From contig NZ_JAATVV010000005.1 in NCBI RefSeq assembly GCF_013184775.1, forward strand, positions 332,478-396,477: 64,000 nucleotides of DNA, given 5' to 3'. Positions 46,421-54,786 of this stretch are shown one piece after another. The notes under the pieces are model-generated. The model was not told where the DNA came from. It did no database searches and saw only the letters and a list, made by a program, of their open reading frames with translations. Source of the DNA: Martelella sp. HB161492. GTDB lineage: Bacteria > Pseudomonadota > Alphaproteobacteria > Rhizobiales > Rhizobiaceae. Position numbers and translations under genes: made by a program. Every line of letters starts with the position of its first letter. The first letter of the stretch is position 1.

Positions 46421-46549
46421 GCCTCACCACGACCAAATGGCCGAAAGCAACACGATGCGCCAAAAAATCCGATTAATTTAGCGATTTTCAATTGATCGCG
46501 CTGACAGACCCATTATGAGACAATGGTATTGATAGGTCTTGACGCCACA

Positions 46550-46557
46550 TGTATACA
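46550..46557. promoter_or_regulatory. TGTATACA palindrome, proximal candidate GntR operator
   Basis: Second copy of the TGTATACA octamer, 112 bases before the regulator start and in AT-rich DNA where a promoter is expected. Autoregulation by the GntR-family protein is inferred from position and dyad type. Confidence 0.45.
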
Positions 46558-46668
46558 ATATCTATTCTCCGACGCTAAGAATTTACCGGTACACGTCACG
46601 TGACGGATAAATCAACGAGAGCAGGGATCGGCAGTCTGGCCGGTTGCATTGCTCGGGAGGAAAGACAT

Positions 46669-47412
46669 ATGGGCGCGGATCAAAAGAGCGTGCGGGATCA
46701 ACAGGCGCTGAATGCGCTTCTCGGCCTGCGCAATCTTGTTCTGGGAGGAGGAGTCGCGCCCGGAGAGCGGCTTTCGGAGGTAGCACTGTCGATTGAACTC
46801 GGCGTGTCGCGAACCCCCTTGAGAGCCGCTCTTTTCCGTTTGGAAGAAGAGGGACTGTTGGAGCGTCTGCCGGCCGGCGGCTATGCCGTACGCAGCTTTT
46901 CGCTGGCCGATGTCTGTGACGCGATCGAGCTGCGCGGCGTGCTTGAGGGCACAGCGCTCCGGCTTGCTGCCGAACGTGGCGTTGATCCCGAACTTCTGGA
47001 GCAGATGCGTGAGCTGGTTCTGGCGATGGACGAGACTTTCGCCGATCAGATCGAGGATCTCGACTATAACCGCTATGTGACCCTAAATGCCGGCTTTCAC
47101 AGCCTGCTCGCATTGCTGCCGGGATCACAAACCATGCGGCGAGAGCTTGAACGCACCCGCCGCATGCCTTTTGCCGCGCCCAGTGCCTTTCTCGAGGCGC
47201 AGGACGACGTCATGGCCTTTCGTGGCTCACTGGTCGTTGCTCAGCGCCAGCATCATGACATGCTGGAAGCACTCGAGCGCCGCGAAGGTGCGCGCGCCGA
47301 AGCGCTGGGCCGCGAACACGCACAGATCGCCCGCCGCAATCTCGACTTCGTCATGAAACAGGATCGTTCCCTGGTGCCGCGTGTTCCCGGGCTCCGCCTC
47401 GTCACCCGCTGA
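46669..47412 (+). CDS. GntR-family (FadR/FCD subfamily) transcriptional regulator
   Basis: 247-residue regulator. The winged helix includes GERLSEVALSIELGVSRTPLRAALFRLEEEGLL (in part) and is followed by an all-helical FCD ligand domain (DVCDAIELRGVLEGTALRLAAERG, then FHSLLALLPGS). The ATG at 46669 has a strong GGAGG Shine-Dalgarno; the frame extends to 46600. The tautomerase gene follows in the same direction, and the eight-gene minus operon converges on it. It is probably a local catabolic repressor responding to an organic acid. Confidence 0.87.
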   Translation: MGADQKSVRDQQALNALLGLRNLVLGGGVAPGERLSEVALSIELGVSRTPLRAALFRLEEEGLLERLPAGGYAVRSFSLADVCDAIELRGVLEGTALRLAAERGVDPELLEQMRELVLAMDETFADQIEDLDYNRYVTLNAGFHSLLALLPGSQTMRRELERTRRMPFAAPSAFLEAQDDVMAFRGSLVVAQRQHHDMLEALERREGARAEALGREHAQIARRNLDFVMKQDRSLVPRVPGLRLVTR

Positions 47413-47502
47413 CGGCAACGATTTTCTCTTAGCAAGGCTGCTTTCGGTTGACTTCATGCGCGTTCAGCGCTTGTCTCGCCAAAAACCGAAAGAGGATCTT
47501 TT

Positions 47503-47742
47503 ATGCCCCACGTCCAGCTCAAGCTTTTTGCCGGCCGCACCGATGAACAGAAGCAGAAAATTGCCGATCTCCTGGCAAAGGCCGTGATGGAAGGCGCCGG
47601 CTGCTCTGAAAAGGCCGTTTCGGTCGCGATTGAGGAATTCTCGCCTGAAGAATGGCCGGAGAAAGTCTATCGTCCGGATATCCTCGAAAGCGAGGATAAG
47701 CTCTTCAAGAAGCCGGGCTATAATCCCTTTGACAAGGCCTGA
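47503..47742 (+). CDS. 4-oxalocrotonate tautomerase-like protein
   Basis: 79-residue tautomerase-superfamily protein with the N-terminal catalytic proline (MPHVQLKLFAGRTDEQKQKIA) after Met removal. It has the pattern SVAIEEFSPEEWPEKVY typical of the larger PptA/YdcE-like branch. Such enzymes interconvert enol and keto forms of ring-cleavage or heterocycle-derived products. GAGGATC precedes the ATG. Its 3' end overlaps the convergent folD by 25 bases. Confidence 0.82.
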   Translation: MPHVQLKLFAGRTDEQKQKIADLLAKAVMEGAGCSEKAVSVAIEEFSPEEWPEKVYRPDILESEDKLFKKPGYNPFDKA

Positions 47743-48596
47743 TCGGCCTCGGCAATCGCGATCAGGTTTTCCAGCAGCATTGCCCGCGTCACCGCACCGA
47801 CAGAGCCGCGACGCGGCGTGCATGCGCCGGCAATATCAGCAACATCGTCGGCGATATCGGATATCATCGTGCCATCCGCATCATAGCTGATACCGACTCC
47901 CACCACGGTGGTGCCGGGACGGATCATCGCCGCCTCCACAAGGCGCGGCACGCCTGCCGCCGAAATGACGATGTCAGCCGCCTTGGTAAAACCGGCAAGA
48001 TCCGGTGTCGCGCTGTTCAGCAAAGTGACTGTGGCGTCAATACCCCGCAACGACAACAGCATGGCAAGCGGCCGGCCGACCAGCGCACCGCGCCCGATGA
48101 TGGCGACATGCTTTCCGGCGACGTTGATGCAGTGGTGGCTGAGCAGCCTCAAGATCGCATGCGGCGTACAGGGTAACAGCCCCGGCGTTCCGGCCATCAG
48201 GTGGCCGAGATTGACGGGGTGCAGCCCGTCAACATCCTTGGCCGGGCTGACGGCTTCAAGTGCTTCTGCGGCATCCAGATGATCCGGAAGCGGCAGCTGC
48301 ACGAGAAAGCCGGAGACGCTGCTATCCCTGTTGAGCCGTTCAATTTCTGCCATCAGCCGGGGCTGATCGGTCGTCGACGCCAATCTCAGATCGTCCGACA
48401 GAATGCCAAGCTCCGCACAGTCCGCATGTTTCCGTGCGATATAGGCCCTGCTTGCCGGATGATCTCCGACAAGCAGGGTCACAAGTTTCGGCGTCCGTCC
48501 CGAAGATGCAAGGACTGCGACACGCTTGGCCATATCCTGCCGCAACAGTGCGGCATAGGCATCGCCATCCAGCAGCGTTGTTATCGAACCGCTCAT
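47718..48596 (-). CDS. folD: Methylenetetrahydrofolate dehydrogenase/cyclohydrolase FolD
   Basis: 292-residue bifunctional enzyme interconverting methylene-, methenyl- and 10-formyl-tetrahydrofolate. The catalytic residues are intact: Lys56 in AYIARKHADC, Gln100 in LVQLPLP and Asp123 in KDVDGLHP. The dehydrogenase Rossmann motif GRGALVGRPLAMLL (GRSxxVG variant) follows. It is the last gene of an eight-gene operon, coupled by an ATGA overlap to the binding-protein gene. This is an odd place for a housekeeping folD, so it is probably a second copy serving C1 units released by the pathway. Confidence 0.92.
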   Translation of the reverse strand: MSGSITTLLDGDAYAALLRQDMAKRVAVLASSGRTPKLVTLLVGDHPASRAYIARKHADCAELGILSDDLRLASTTDQPRLMAEIERLNRDSSVSGFLVQLPLPDHLDAAEALEAVSPAKDVDGLHPVNLGHLMAGTPGLLPCTPHAILRLLSHHCINVAGKHVAIIGRGALVGRPLAMLLSLRGIDATVTLLNSATPDLAGFTKAADIVISAAGVPRLVEAAMIRPGTTVVGVGISYDADGTMISDIADDVADIAGACTPRRGSVGAVTRAMLLENLIAIAEADQALSKGL

Positions 48597-49750
48597 TTCA
48601 TGCCGATTGCGGGATCGATGAACCGGTTGGTCACCACATCCTCGGGCTTGACGTTCATGTCGGAACGTTCATCCAGAGTCGGGCGGACGATTTCCAGCAT
48701 TTCAGCGACGCGATCCATGTCGAAATCGCCGATCGTCTTGTCTGGGCCATTGCCGATCAGATGGTTGTCGACCATTGCCTTGGACGCGTAGGCAAGCAGC
48801 GCCTTGTCCGTCTTCCACCAGCCGACGGCATTGCCGCCCTCGTTGAACTGATAGATCACTTCGTTGACCTCGGCCGGATCGCTGGCATAGTCGACGGCAG
48901 CCTGCTGGAACAGCGGCACCAGCTTGGCAAGGCAGGGGCTCAGCTCGTCGAGCCGGCCCTTTGCGACCGAAAGCATGCCGGTATAGTTGCGATAGCCGAG
49001 ATCGTTGATCAGCAGATAGTCGATCGGCTTGGCCCAGTTCTGGCCGTTTTCCAGCTTGTAGACTTCATTGGTGACGAAGCCCTGATTGAGCCAAGAACCG
49101 TTATGCGTGACGAAGTTTTCCAGATCACCGCGATAGCCTTCGATGAAGGCATCCTCCGGGACACCTGCGTCAACGAGATTGCGGCCAAAGGTCCGTTTGA
49201 TCGTTGAGACGTAAATCTTGCCGTTCCCGGATGCGGCAAAGGCCTTGAGATCGTCGATGGACTTGAAACCATCCGGATAGGTCGTCTTGTCCCACAAAAG
49301 CGCAGTCGGCGCGATATCAAGCGGCGCGAATACGCCGACGACCGGGAAACGCTTGGAGAAGATGAAGGAATTGTCGAGTTCCTGATAGGCGATATCGGGC
49401 ACGACGCCGGCACGGGAATTGCCCATATAGAGTGCCGAATAGGCGGTCTCACCGTCACCCAGGCCGATGCCGCCGCCGCCTTCGAGAATTTCCAGATCAA
49501 TTCCGGTGGAACCAAGCGGGCCAGTATATTTACCGCTTTCCATCGTCCCGCCGGAGCCGATCAGTTGATAGATCATGCCCTGCTCGGCCTCGGCCAGCCA
49601 GTCCTTCTGCAGGATCAGCGGATTGGGGCAGACATCGGCCAGCGGTGTGGTGTAGTGGCTTTCGGCAAATTCACCTGCACCGGCAGGGCCAGCGGAAAGC
49701 GTTGCCAGTGTCAGCGCGCCAGTCAGAGCGGCCTTGTGAAACATCTTCAT
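48593..49750 (-). CDS. ABC transporter periplasmic binding protein (NitT/TauT-type system)
   Basis: 385-residue solute-binding protein with a signal peptide (KAALTGALTLATLSAGPAGA, cut before GEFAES). The body includes GGGGIGLGDGETAYSALYMGN and IDDLKAFAASGNGKIYVSTI, like nitrate/sulfonate/pyrimidine-type receptors. ATG 49750 was chosen with AGGGG 6-7 bases upstream; a TTG precedes it. The permease and ATPase are just upstream in the operon, folD downstream. Confidence 0.85.
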   Translation of the reverse strand: MKMFHKAALTGALTLATLSAGPAGAGEFAESHYTTPLADVCPNPLILQKDWLAEAEQGMIYQLIGSGGTMESGKYTGPLGSTGIDLEILEGGGGIGLGDGETAYSALYMGNSRAGVVPDIAYQELDNSFIFSKRFPVVGVFAPLDIAPTALLWDKTTYPDGFKSIDDLKAFAASGNGKIYVSTIKRTFGRNLVDAGVPEDAFIEGYRGDLENFVTHNGSWLNQGFVTNEVYKLENGQNWAKPIDYLLINDLGYRNYTGMLSVAKGRLDELSPCLAKLVPLFQQAAVDYASDPAEVNEVIYQFNEGGNAVGWWKTDKALLAYASKAMVDNHLIGNGPDKTIGDFDMDRVAEMLEIVRPTLDERSDMNVKPEDVVTNRFIDPAIGMK

Positions 49751-49793
49751 CAATTTCCCCTTTCTCCCCTTATGGGTCTCAGTTGCCGGCCCG

Positions 49794-50651
49794 CTATTGC
49801 GGTTTACCGCCGGATTCGTGCCAGTTCGAGAACAGCCGGTTCCCGAGCCAGTTGAACATAAGATAGACCGCGATCGACAAGGCTGACGACATGATCAGTG
49901 CCGCATACATCTGTTCGTATTTGAAGTCGATCTTGGCATTCATCAAGAGCTGTCCCAGCCCACCGCGCCCTGACAGGAAAAACAGCTCCGAGACGATGGC
50001 GGCGATCACGGCCAGCGAGCCGGAAATGCGCAGCCCCGCAAACAATGTCGGCGCGGAGGAGGGCAGTCCGGCCTTTTTCAGCATCACCCACCAGCTGGCA
50101 TTTTGCAGCTTGAACAGGTTGATAATGTTGCGGTCCACGCTTTTCAGCCCCAGCAGCAGCGTTGTCGGAATAGCGAAGAAGGTGAAGAGCGCAACAATCA
50201 GCACTTTCGGGAAAAATCCGAACCCGATGGCGCTCTGGATCAGCGGAATGATCGCCATGACAGGGATGGATTGCAGCGCCACGAGATAGGGAAATACCGC
50301 CTTTTCCATCACATAGAAGCGGAACATGACGATGGCAAGCACGATGCCGAGCGGGATCGAGATCAAAAGCCCCGCAAGTGCGATTGAGATCGTCGTCAGC
50401 GAACGGGTGAAGAGCTCGGTCAGGAAATCAGGCTTCGTCAGCACCTGGTCCCACATGCCGTGCGAATCCGGCATCAGGAACAGGCGATGTTCGGGGAGTG
50501 TGGAGCGCAAAGCGTGATAGGCGATGATGATGACAATGCCCATCAGCACCGGCGGCAGCAATTCGCGCGTCATGCGCCTGGCGATTGAGGGCGGCCCCGG
50601 CAGTGGCCTTGCCGCATAGCGGGTGATCTTCGCCACCTTGGTGTCAGTCAT
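49794..50651 (-). CDS. ABC transporter permease (SsuC/TauC-like)
   Basis: 285-residue inner-membrane permease. The transmembrane segments include LLPPVLMGIVIIIAYHAL, ISIALAGLLISIPLGIVLAIVMF and VIAAIVSELFFLSGRGGLG. The coupling loop reads KLQNASWWVMLKKAGLPSSAPTLFAGLRIS (in part). A single permease gene implies a homodimer, as in NitT/TauT importers. The start at 50651 overlaps the ATPase stop by 8 bases. Confidence 0.9.
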   Translation of the reverse strand: MTDTKVAKITRYAARPLPGPPSIARRMTRELLPPVLMGIVIIIAYHALRSTLPEHRLFLMPDSHGMWDQVLTKPDFLTELFTRSLTTISIALAGLLISIPLGIVLAIVMFRFYVMEKAVFPYLVALQSIPVMAIIPLIQSAIGFGFFPKVLIVALFTFFAIPTTLLLGLKSVDRNIINLFKLQNASWWVMLKKAGLPSSAPTLFAGLRISGSLAVIAAIVSELFFLSGRGGLGQLLMNAKIDFKYEQMYAALIMSSALSIAVYLMFNWLGNRLFSNWHESGGKPQ

Positions 50652-51450
50652 CGCGATTGTCCTCGATCGTCTGTCGCAAGGCCGCCGAGAGCGTACCGCA
50701 AAGCGCCGAAAATGCGGGATCGTAACGCAGTTCCGGACGGCGCGGATAGACAAAGGGCACATCGAACACATCGACAATCCGGCCCGGTCGCGGCGACATC
50801 AGCACGACCTTGCCAGACATGTAGACAGCTTCGGCAATCGAATGGGTGACAAAGATGCCGGTGAGTTTTTCACGCCCGTAAAGGGTCAGAACCTCATCAT
50901 TCAGCCGCTCGCGGGTGATTTCATCCAGCGCGCCGAACGGTTCATCGAACATGAAGACATTCGGATCGAGCGCCAGCGAGCGCGCCAGCGAAACCCGCAT
51001 CTTCATGCCGCCGGAAAGCCGTGCAGGATAGTGATCCTCAAAACCGGAAAGGCCGACAAGATCGATCTTCTCACGGGCGATACGTGCACGCTCGGCCGGC
51101 GAATAATCGCGCAGCTCCATCAGCAGCTCGACATTCTCCCGCACCCGGCGCCAGGGCATCAGCGTTGCATCCTGAAAGGTGTAGCCAAGATTTTCGCGAT
51201 CCACCAGCACCGCCCCCTCGGTATGGGTCACGAGGCCGCTGGCAATCTTCAAAAGCGTGGACTTGCCGCAGCCCGACGGGCCAATCAGCGAAATGAACTC
51301 GCCGGGCATGACCTTCAGATTGACATCCTGAAGTGCAAGCGTGCCATCAGGAAAGCGCATCGAGACATGCTCAAAGGCGATCGCCGGCTGGCCTGCCGAT
51401 TGCGGGAAAAAGTTGTCGCTCGCAGTGTCTTTAGCAGTCATGGTGGTCAT
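50644..51450 (-). CDS. ABC transporter ATP-binding protein (SsuB/TauB-like)
   Basis: 268-residue ATPase: Walker A GPSGCGKST, Q-loop GYTFQDATLMPWR, signature LSGGMKMRVSLARSLA, Walker B VFMFDEPFGALD and switch FVTHSIAEAVYMS. The TLMPW and LSGGM patterns are typical of the nitrate/sulfonate/taurine family. ATG 51450 is the most reasonable start; the frame is open to 51543. It is coupled to the permease. Confidence 0.92.
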   Translation of the reverse strand: MTTMTAKDTASDNFFPQSAGQPAIAFEHVSMRFPDGTLALQDVNLKVMPGEFISLIGPSGCGKSTLLKIASGLVTHTEGAVLVDRENLGYTFQDATLMPWRRVRENVELLMELRDYSPAERARIAREKIDLVGLSGFEDHYPARLSGGMKMRVSLARSLALDPNVFMFDEPFGALDEITRERLNDEVLTLYGREKLTGIFVTHSIAEAVYMSGKVVLMSPRPGRIVDVFDVPFVYPRRPELRYDPAFSALCGTLSAALRQTIEDNRDD

Positions 51451-51478
51451 GGTGCGTCTTTCTGATTGCAGTCCCCGG

Positions 51479-52060
51479 TCAGAAGCGAAGCATGGCCTGG
51501 CGGATCTTCTCGATATAAGCGGCCGTTTTGTGTTCACCGACATTATTCATGTCGTAAAGCGCATGATATTCCACCTTCACACCCGGCGCACAGACGACAC
51601 GGAGGAATCGGGTCGCATTCTTGCGCGGTGCGTCGCCGAGAAAGGCGGCCCGCCAGCGTTTCGAGCCATAGGTGGTGACGGTCGCAAGCTTGCGGATATT
51701 GGTCAGCCCCGGCCCAAGCTTGCCATCGGTGAGCTTGAAGGAGACATCGGGTAGAAACACCCGGTCGAAATAGCCCTTGAGGATGGCTGGCCAGCCGAAA
51801 TTCCAGACGGGATGGCACAGAACCAACGCATCGGCAGCCTGGAGCCGTGCGACATAGGGATCGATGCGAGAGCGGTTTTCCGGGATATCATGGTAACCGC
51901 GCCGGTCTTCGGCCGACAGAACCGGATCAAACTTTTCCGCATAGAGGTCGAGATCATCGACCTGATGGCCGGCAGCAATCAGGCTTTCGACCACGGTTTC
52001 GTGCAGTTTGGCCGCCAGACTGTCATGAAGCGGATGGGCGTAGATAACGTGAACTCTCAT
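51479..52060 (-). CDS. NAD(P)H:quinone oxidoreductase-like flavodoxin-fold protein
   Basis: 193-residue flavoprotein of the KefF/MdaB/NQO type: VHVIYAHPLHDSLAAKLHE at the N terminus, ADALVLCHPVWNFGWPAILKGYFDRVF for FMN and quinone binding (in part), and TYGSKRWRAAFLGDAPRK. It probably reduces FMN or quinones with NAD(P)H. It is placed after the FAD oxidase and before the transporter in the operon, so it may recycle electrons from the pathway or detoxify a product. Confidence 0.85.
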   Translation of the reverse strand: MRVHVIYAHPLHDSLAAKLHETVVESLIAAGHQVDDLDLYAEKFDPVLSAEDRRGYHDIPENRSRIDPYVARLQAADALVLCHPVWNFGWPAILKGYFDRVFLPDVSFKLTDGKLGPGLTNIRKLATVTTYGSKRWRAAFLGDAPRKNATRFLRVVCAPGVKVEYHALYDMNNVGEHKTAAYIEKIRQAMLRF

Positions 52061-52108
52061 GAATATCTCGAAATATCGGTTCTGGCCGGCTTGTCGTCCG
52101 GCGCGTAA

Positions 52109-53500
52109 TCAATGGGTGAAGAGAAAGGCCTTGCCGGGTTCTGCACGCCAGTCCGGATTGGTCCAGGCAATCATCTTGCCGGGATTCATCAACCCCTTGG
52201 GATCGGTTTCACGCTTGAAGGCGAGCTGGCCGAGATCGGTCCGTTTCATCCCGCCTTCCTCGAGGGTGAGGCGATGCGGATTGAAGACTGTGACGCCGAA
52301 ATCGCGCTCGAGCGTGAGCATGAGTTCCTCGAGACGGGCATTGTCGCGATAGCGCACCAACGGAAGAAATACCGCTGAAACCCGGCCGGAAAAGCGGGTG
52401 AATTCGCTATGCAGCAGCAGTTCGTCGCCAAAGGCCGCCTTCACGCGGTCGATCGCGGCGTAAAGGTTGTCTGGGGGCAGCATCATCTGCAGATAGGTGG
52501 TCGTGTCCGGATCGATCTTCAGCGCCCTAAGCGTCGTATGGTTCCAGGCAATTTCATAGGCTGGCGGCAGCCTTTTGCCCGCGCCGTCACGATCCGCACG
52601 AAAACGCACGCTTGCACCATGGTCAGCGGCAAGCTTCGCCAGCGCATTGAGATCGCCCCGCGCCGCCATGACTGCCACCAGCGCCTCGCCCTCTTTGAGG
52701 AAAGGCGCATGGCGGGTGAAATAGCGCGCCGGGATATCTGGTTCGAAGGTGGAGAGCATCCGCTTCGCGATGTGCCCGGCATTGCCGATTTCGAAGGCCA
52801 GCCGTGTCGCTGCGGCAAAATCCTCCGTGCCGATCAGCATGTCGACCCAGTCACCGGCCGGATCAACGGGAATTTCAATCTCGGTCATCACACCGTTAAC
52901 GCCGTAGGCATGGGCGGCCTTGAAGATGTCCTCGCCTTGCAACTCAACAATGCGCGGCGTTTCCTCCATGGTGACCAGCCGGACCCGGCGAATATTGCCG
53001 GGCGTGCGCAGCCCGCCCCATCGGATTGCGCCGACGCCGCTGGAGCCGCCGGCGATGAACCCGCCGATCGTCGCCGTTGCCGTCGTCGAGGGGAAAAGCC
53101 GGATCTCGCGATCTCTGACCCGCGCCTGACGCTCGATATCGGCGATGATGGCACCGGTCTCGCAGATCAGATGATCATCGGTGATCGCTGTCACGCGGTC
53201 CATGTGGCGCATATGCAGGACGCAGCCGCCGGCGAGCGGCATCGCTTGACCGTAATTGCCGGTTCCGCCACCGCGCACCGTCACCGGAACATCAAAGCGG
53301 TAACATGTGGCGAGCACTTCGATCACCTCGGCTTCCGAGCGCGGTGCGACGACGAAGTCGGCGACCACATCATCCAGCATCGGCTTCAGGATTGGGCTGT
53401 ACCAGTAGAAATCACGGCTCTTCTGTCGCACCGTCTGCGGGTGATCATCGCTATCGAGATGGGAAAGGGCGGCCTTGGCCGCAGCAATATCGGCTGTCAT
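52109..53500 (-). CDS. FAD-binding oxidase/dehydrogenase (GlcD/VAO-like)
   Basis: 463-residue flavoprotein with an FAD_binding_4 (PCMH) domain: VTVRGGGTGNYGQAMPLAGG, then TIGGFIAGGSSGVGAIRWGG. The C-terminal oxidase domain ends FGVTVFNPHRLTLEEGG and GLMNPGKM. The family includes D-lactate and glycolate dehydrogenases and alcohol or amine oxidases. ATG 53500 overlaps the amidohydrolase stop (ATGA). Substrate unknown, presumably the product of the upstream hydrolases. Confidence 0.87.
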   Translation of the reverse strand: MTADIAAAKAALSHLDSDDHPQTVRQKSRDFYWYSPILKPMLDDVVADFVVAPRSEAEVIEVLATCYRFDVPVTVRGGGTGNYGQAMPLAGGCVLHMRHMDRVTAITDDHLICETGAIIADIERQARVRDREIRLFPSTTATATIGGFIAGGSSGVGAIRWGGLRTPGNIRRVRLVTMEETPRIVELQGEDIFKAAHAYGVNGVMTEIEIPVDPAGDWVDMLIGTEDFAAATRLAFEIGNAGHIAKRMLSTFEPDIPARYFTRHAPFLKEGEALVAVMAARGDLNALAKLAADHGASVRFRADRDGAGKRLPPAYEIAWNHTTLRALKIDPDTTTYLQMMLPPDNLYAAIDRVKAAFGDELLLHSEFTRFSGRVSAVFLPLVRYRDNARLEELMLTLERDFGVTVFNPHRLTLEEGGMKRTDLGQLAFKRETDPKGLMNPGKMIAWTNPDWRAEPGKAFLFTH

Positions 53501-54786
53501 GCGCGTTTCAGCCTTTCTTTGGAAAACTGAGTCGGATCGGAAATGGTTGTCGCGGCAATTTCGCTGCCCGCCCGAAAAACGCGACGGGCAAGGCACGGTT
53601 TCGAAAAGAGATCAATGAGGCTGCCTGCCTCGAAAATGACGGCGTCCGCCGGTGCATTGGGCGCGATGCGGCCCGCCTGGTTCAGCCCCATGATGGCAGC
53701 GGGCTGGCTGAAGACGGAAGAGAGCCAGTCTCCGGCCATGCAGTCGAGCTGCCCGAGAAGGACGGCCTGCCGCAGCACCTGCAGCATGTCGAAATCGCCG
53801 AACGGAAAGAAGGCGTCCTGCACATTATCGGATGCGAAAGCGATACGAATGCCTGCTTTTGCAAGCTCTTTTACCGGTGCAATGCCGCGCAGGCGCGGTG
53901 TGCACTCAAGGCTTGCATCCTGAAGGTAACCGTTGGTCATCGGCAGGCTGACAATATCGATCCTAGCGCTGGCGACACGGCGGATCGTGTCGGCGAGCAC
54001 TTCTTGATCCTTGTGTGCAAGCGCGCAGCAGTGGCCGGCAGTGACACGGCCGGAAAAATCGCTTCTGAGACGCGCATCGGCGAGCAGTGAAAGCCCCTCG
54101 GCTTCGGCATCCAGTGTTTCGTCCACATGCAGATCGATATCCAGACGATGCCGCTCAGCGACGGCAAACAGCCGGTCGAGTCGTTCAGAGGTGGCGCTGC
54201 CGGCACTGACGAACGCACCGAGAATGCCGTTTCGCTCGGCGATCTCGCCGGCGCGCCGGTCAAAATCAGCGCCGTCATCAAGCCGCGAAAGCGCCATCAA
54301 GGCGACAGGCTGGATGACAAGCCGGTCCGCCCAGGCCCGGCGCTTTGTCTCGAAAACCTTCCAGGCCGCACTCCGGGACGGCAGATCCGGCGTATCGAGA
54401 TGGGTTCTGAGCGCCATCGTGCCATTGGCGAAGGCACGGGCGAGCGCCCGGTCCATCCGCTGATCGAGATCTTCCTCACTGCGATTGCCGAAATCAGCCA
54501 TCGCCAGACGGACGGCTTCATCGAGCCCTGCCCGCGATACGCCGGTGCGCCGTGCCGTATAGGCCTTGTCGAGATGGACATGGCAGTCAACGAAGCCCGG
54601 CATCAGCAACATTTCACCCGCATCAACGCTGCAAGCGTCAGACACGTCGCGCGGATCGCAAAATCGCCCGTCAACAAAAGCAATGTCGCTGCGGGAAAGC
54701 CCTTCAGCCTCATCGTGGCGCAGGGCAAACCCCTGTGTCAGGGCCGTCACAACAGCGATATTGCGGAACAGAAGCGGCGGCGCCAT
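53497..54786 (-). CDS. Amidohydrolase, cytosine deaminase-like
   Basis: 429-residue metal-dependent hydrolase. Metal ligands: His69 and His71 in VDCHVHLDKAY, a histidine in DIDLHVDET, the histidine of TAGHCCALAHKD and an aspartate in FASDNVQDAF. The HLDK signature and LHVDET place it with cytosine/isoguanine/creatinine deaminases acting on small N-heterocycles. It is second in the operon, one base from the creatininase-family gene. Creatinine deaminase or hydantoin/pyrimidine deaminase are alternatives. Confidence 0.83.
   Translation of the reverse strand: MAPPLLFRNIAVVTALTQGFALRHDEAEGLSRSDIAFVDGRFCDPRDVSDACSVDAGEMLLMPGFVDCHVHLDKAYTARRTGVSRAGLDEAVRLAMADFGNRSEEDLDQRMDRALARAFANGTMALRTHLDTPDLPSRSAAWKVFETKRRAWADRLVIQPVALMALSRLDDGADFDRRAGEIAERNGILGAFVSAGSATSERLDRLFAVAERHRLDIDLHVDETLDAEAEGLSLLADARLRSDFSGRVTAGHCCALAHKDQEVLADTIRRVASARIDIVSLPMTNGYLQDASLECTPRLRGIAPVKELAKAGIRIAFASDNVQDAFFPFGDFDMLQVLRQAVLLGQLDCMAGDWLSSVFSQPAAIMGLNQAGRIAPNAPADAVIFEAGSLIDLFSKPCLARRVFRAGSEIAATTISDPTQFSKERLKRA

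Larger units (their letters stand above)
45886..46668. other. Long intergenic region before gntR
   Basis: Nearly 800 bases without a supported gene. It includes a run of nine C at about 46253-46261 and AT-rich DNA from about 46470 to 46600. Two copies of TGTATACA are annotated separately. Frames of up to 141 codons here are arginine/proline-rich and lack ribosome sites. Confidence 0.55.

Noticed and set aside
46051..46495. Several frames of 60-141 codons in the gap before gntR
   Set aside because: Biased composition (Arg, Pro, Ser), overlapping on both strands, no Shine-Dalgarno.
52409..53530. 373-codon plus-strand frame
   Set aside because: Antisense to the FAD oxidase; no domain pattern in the frame.
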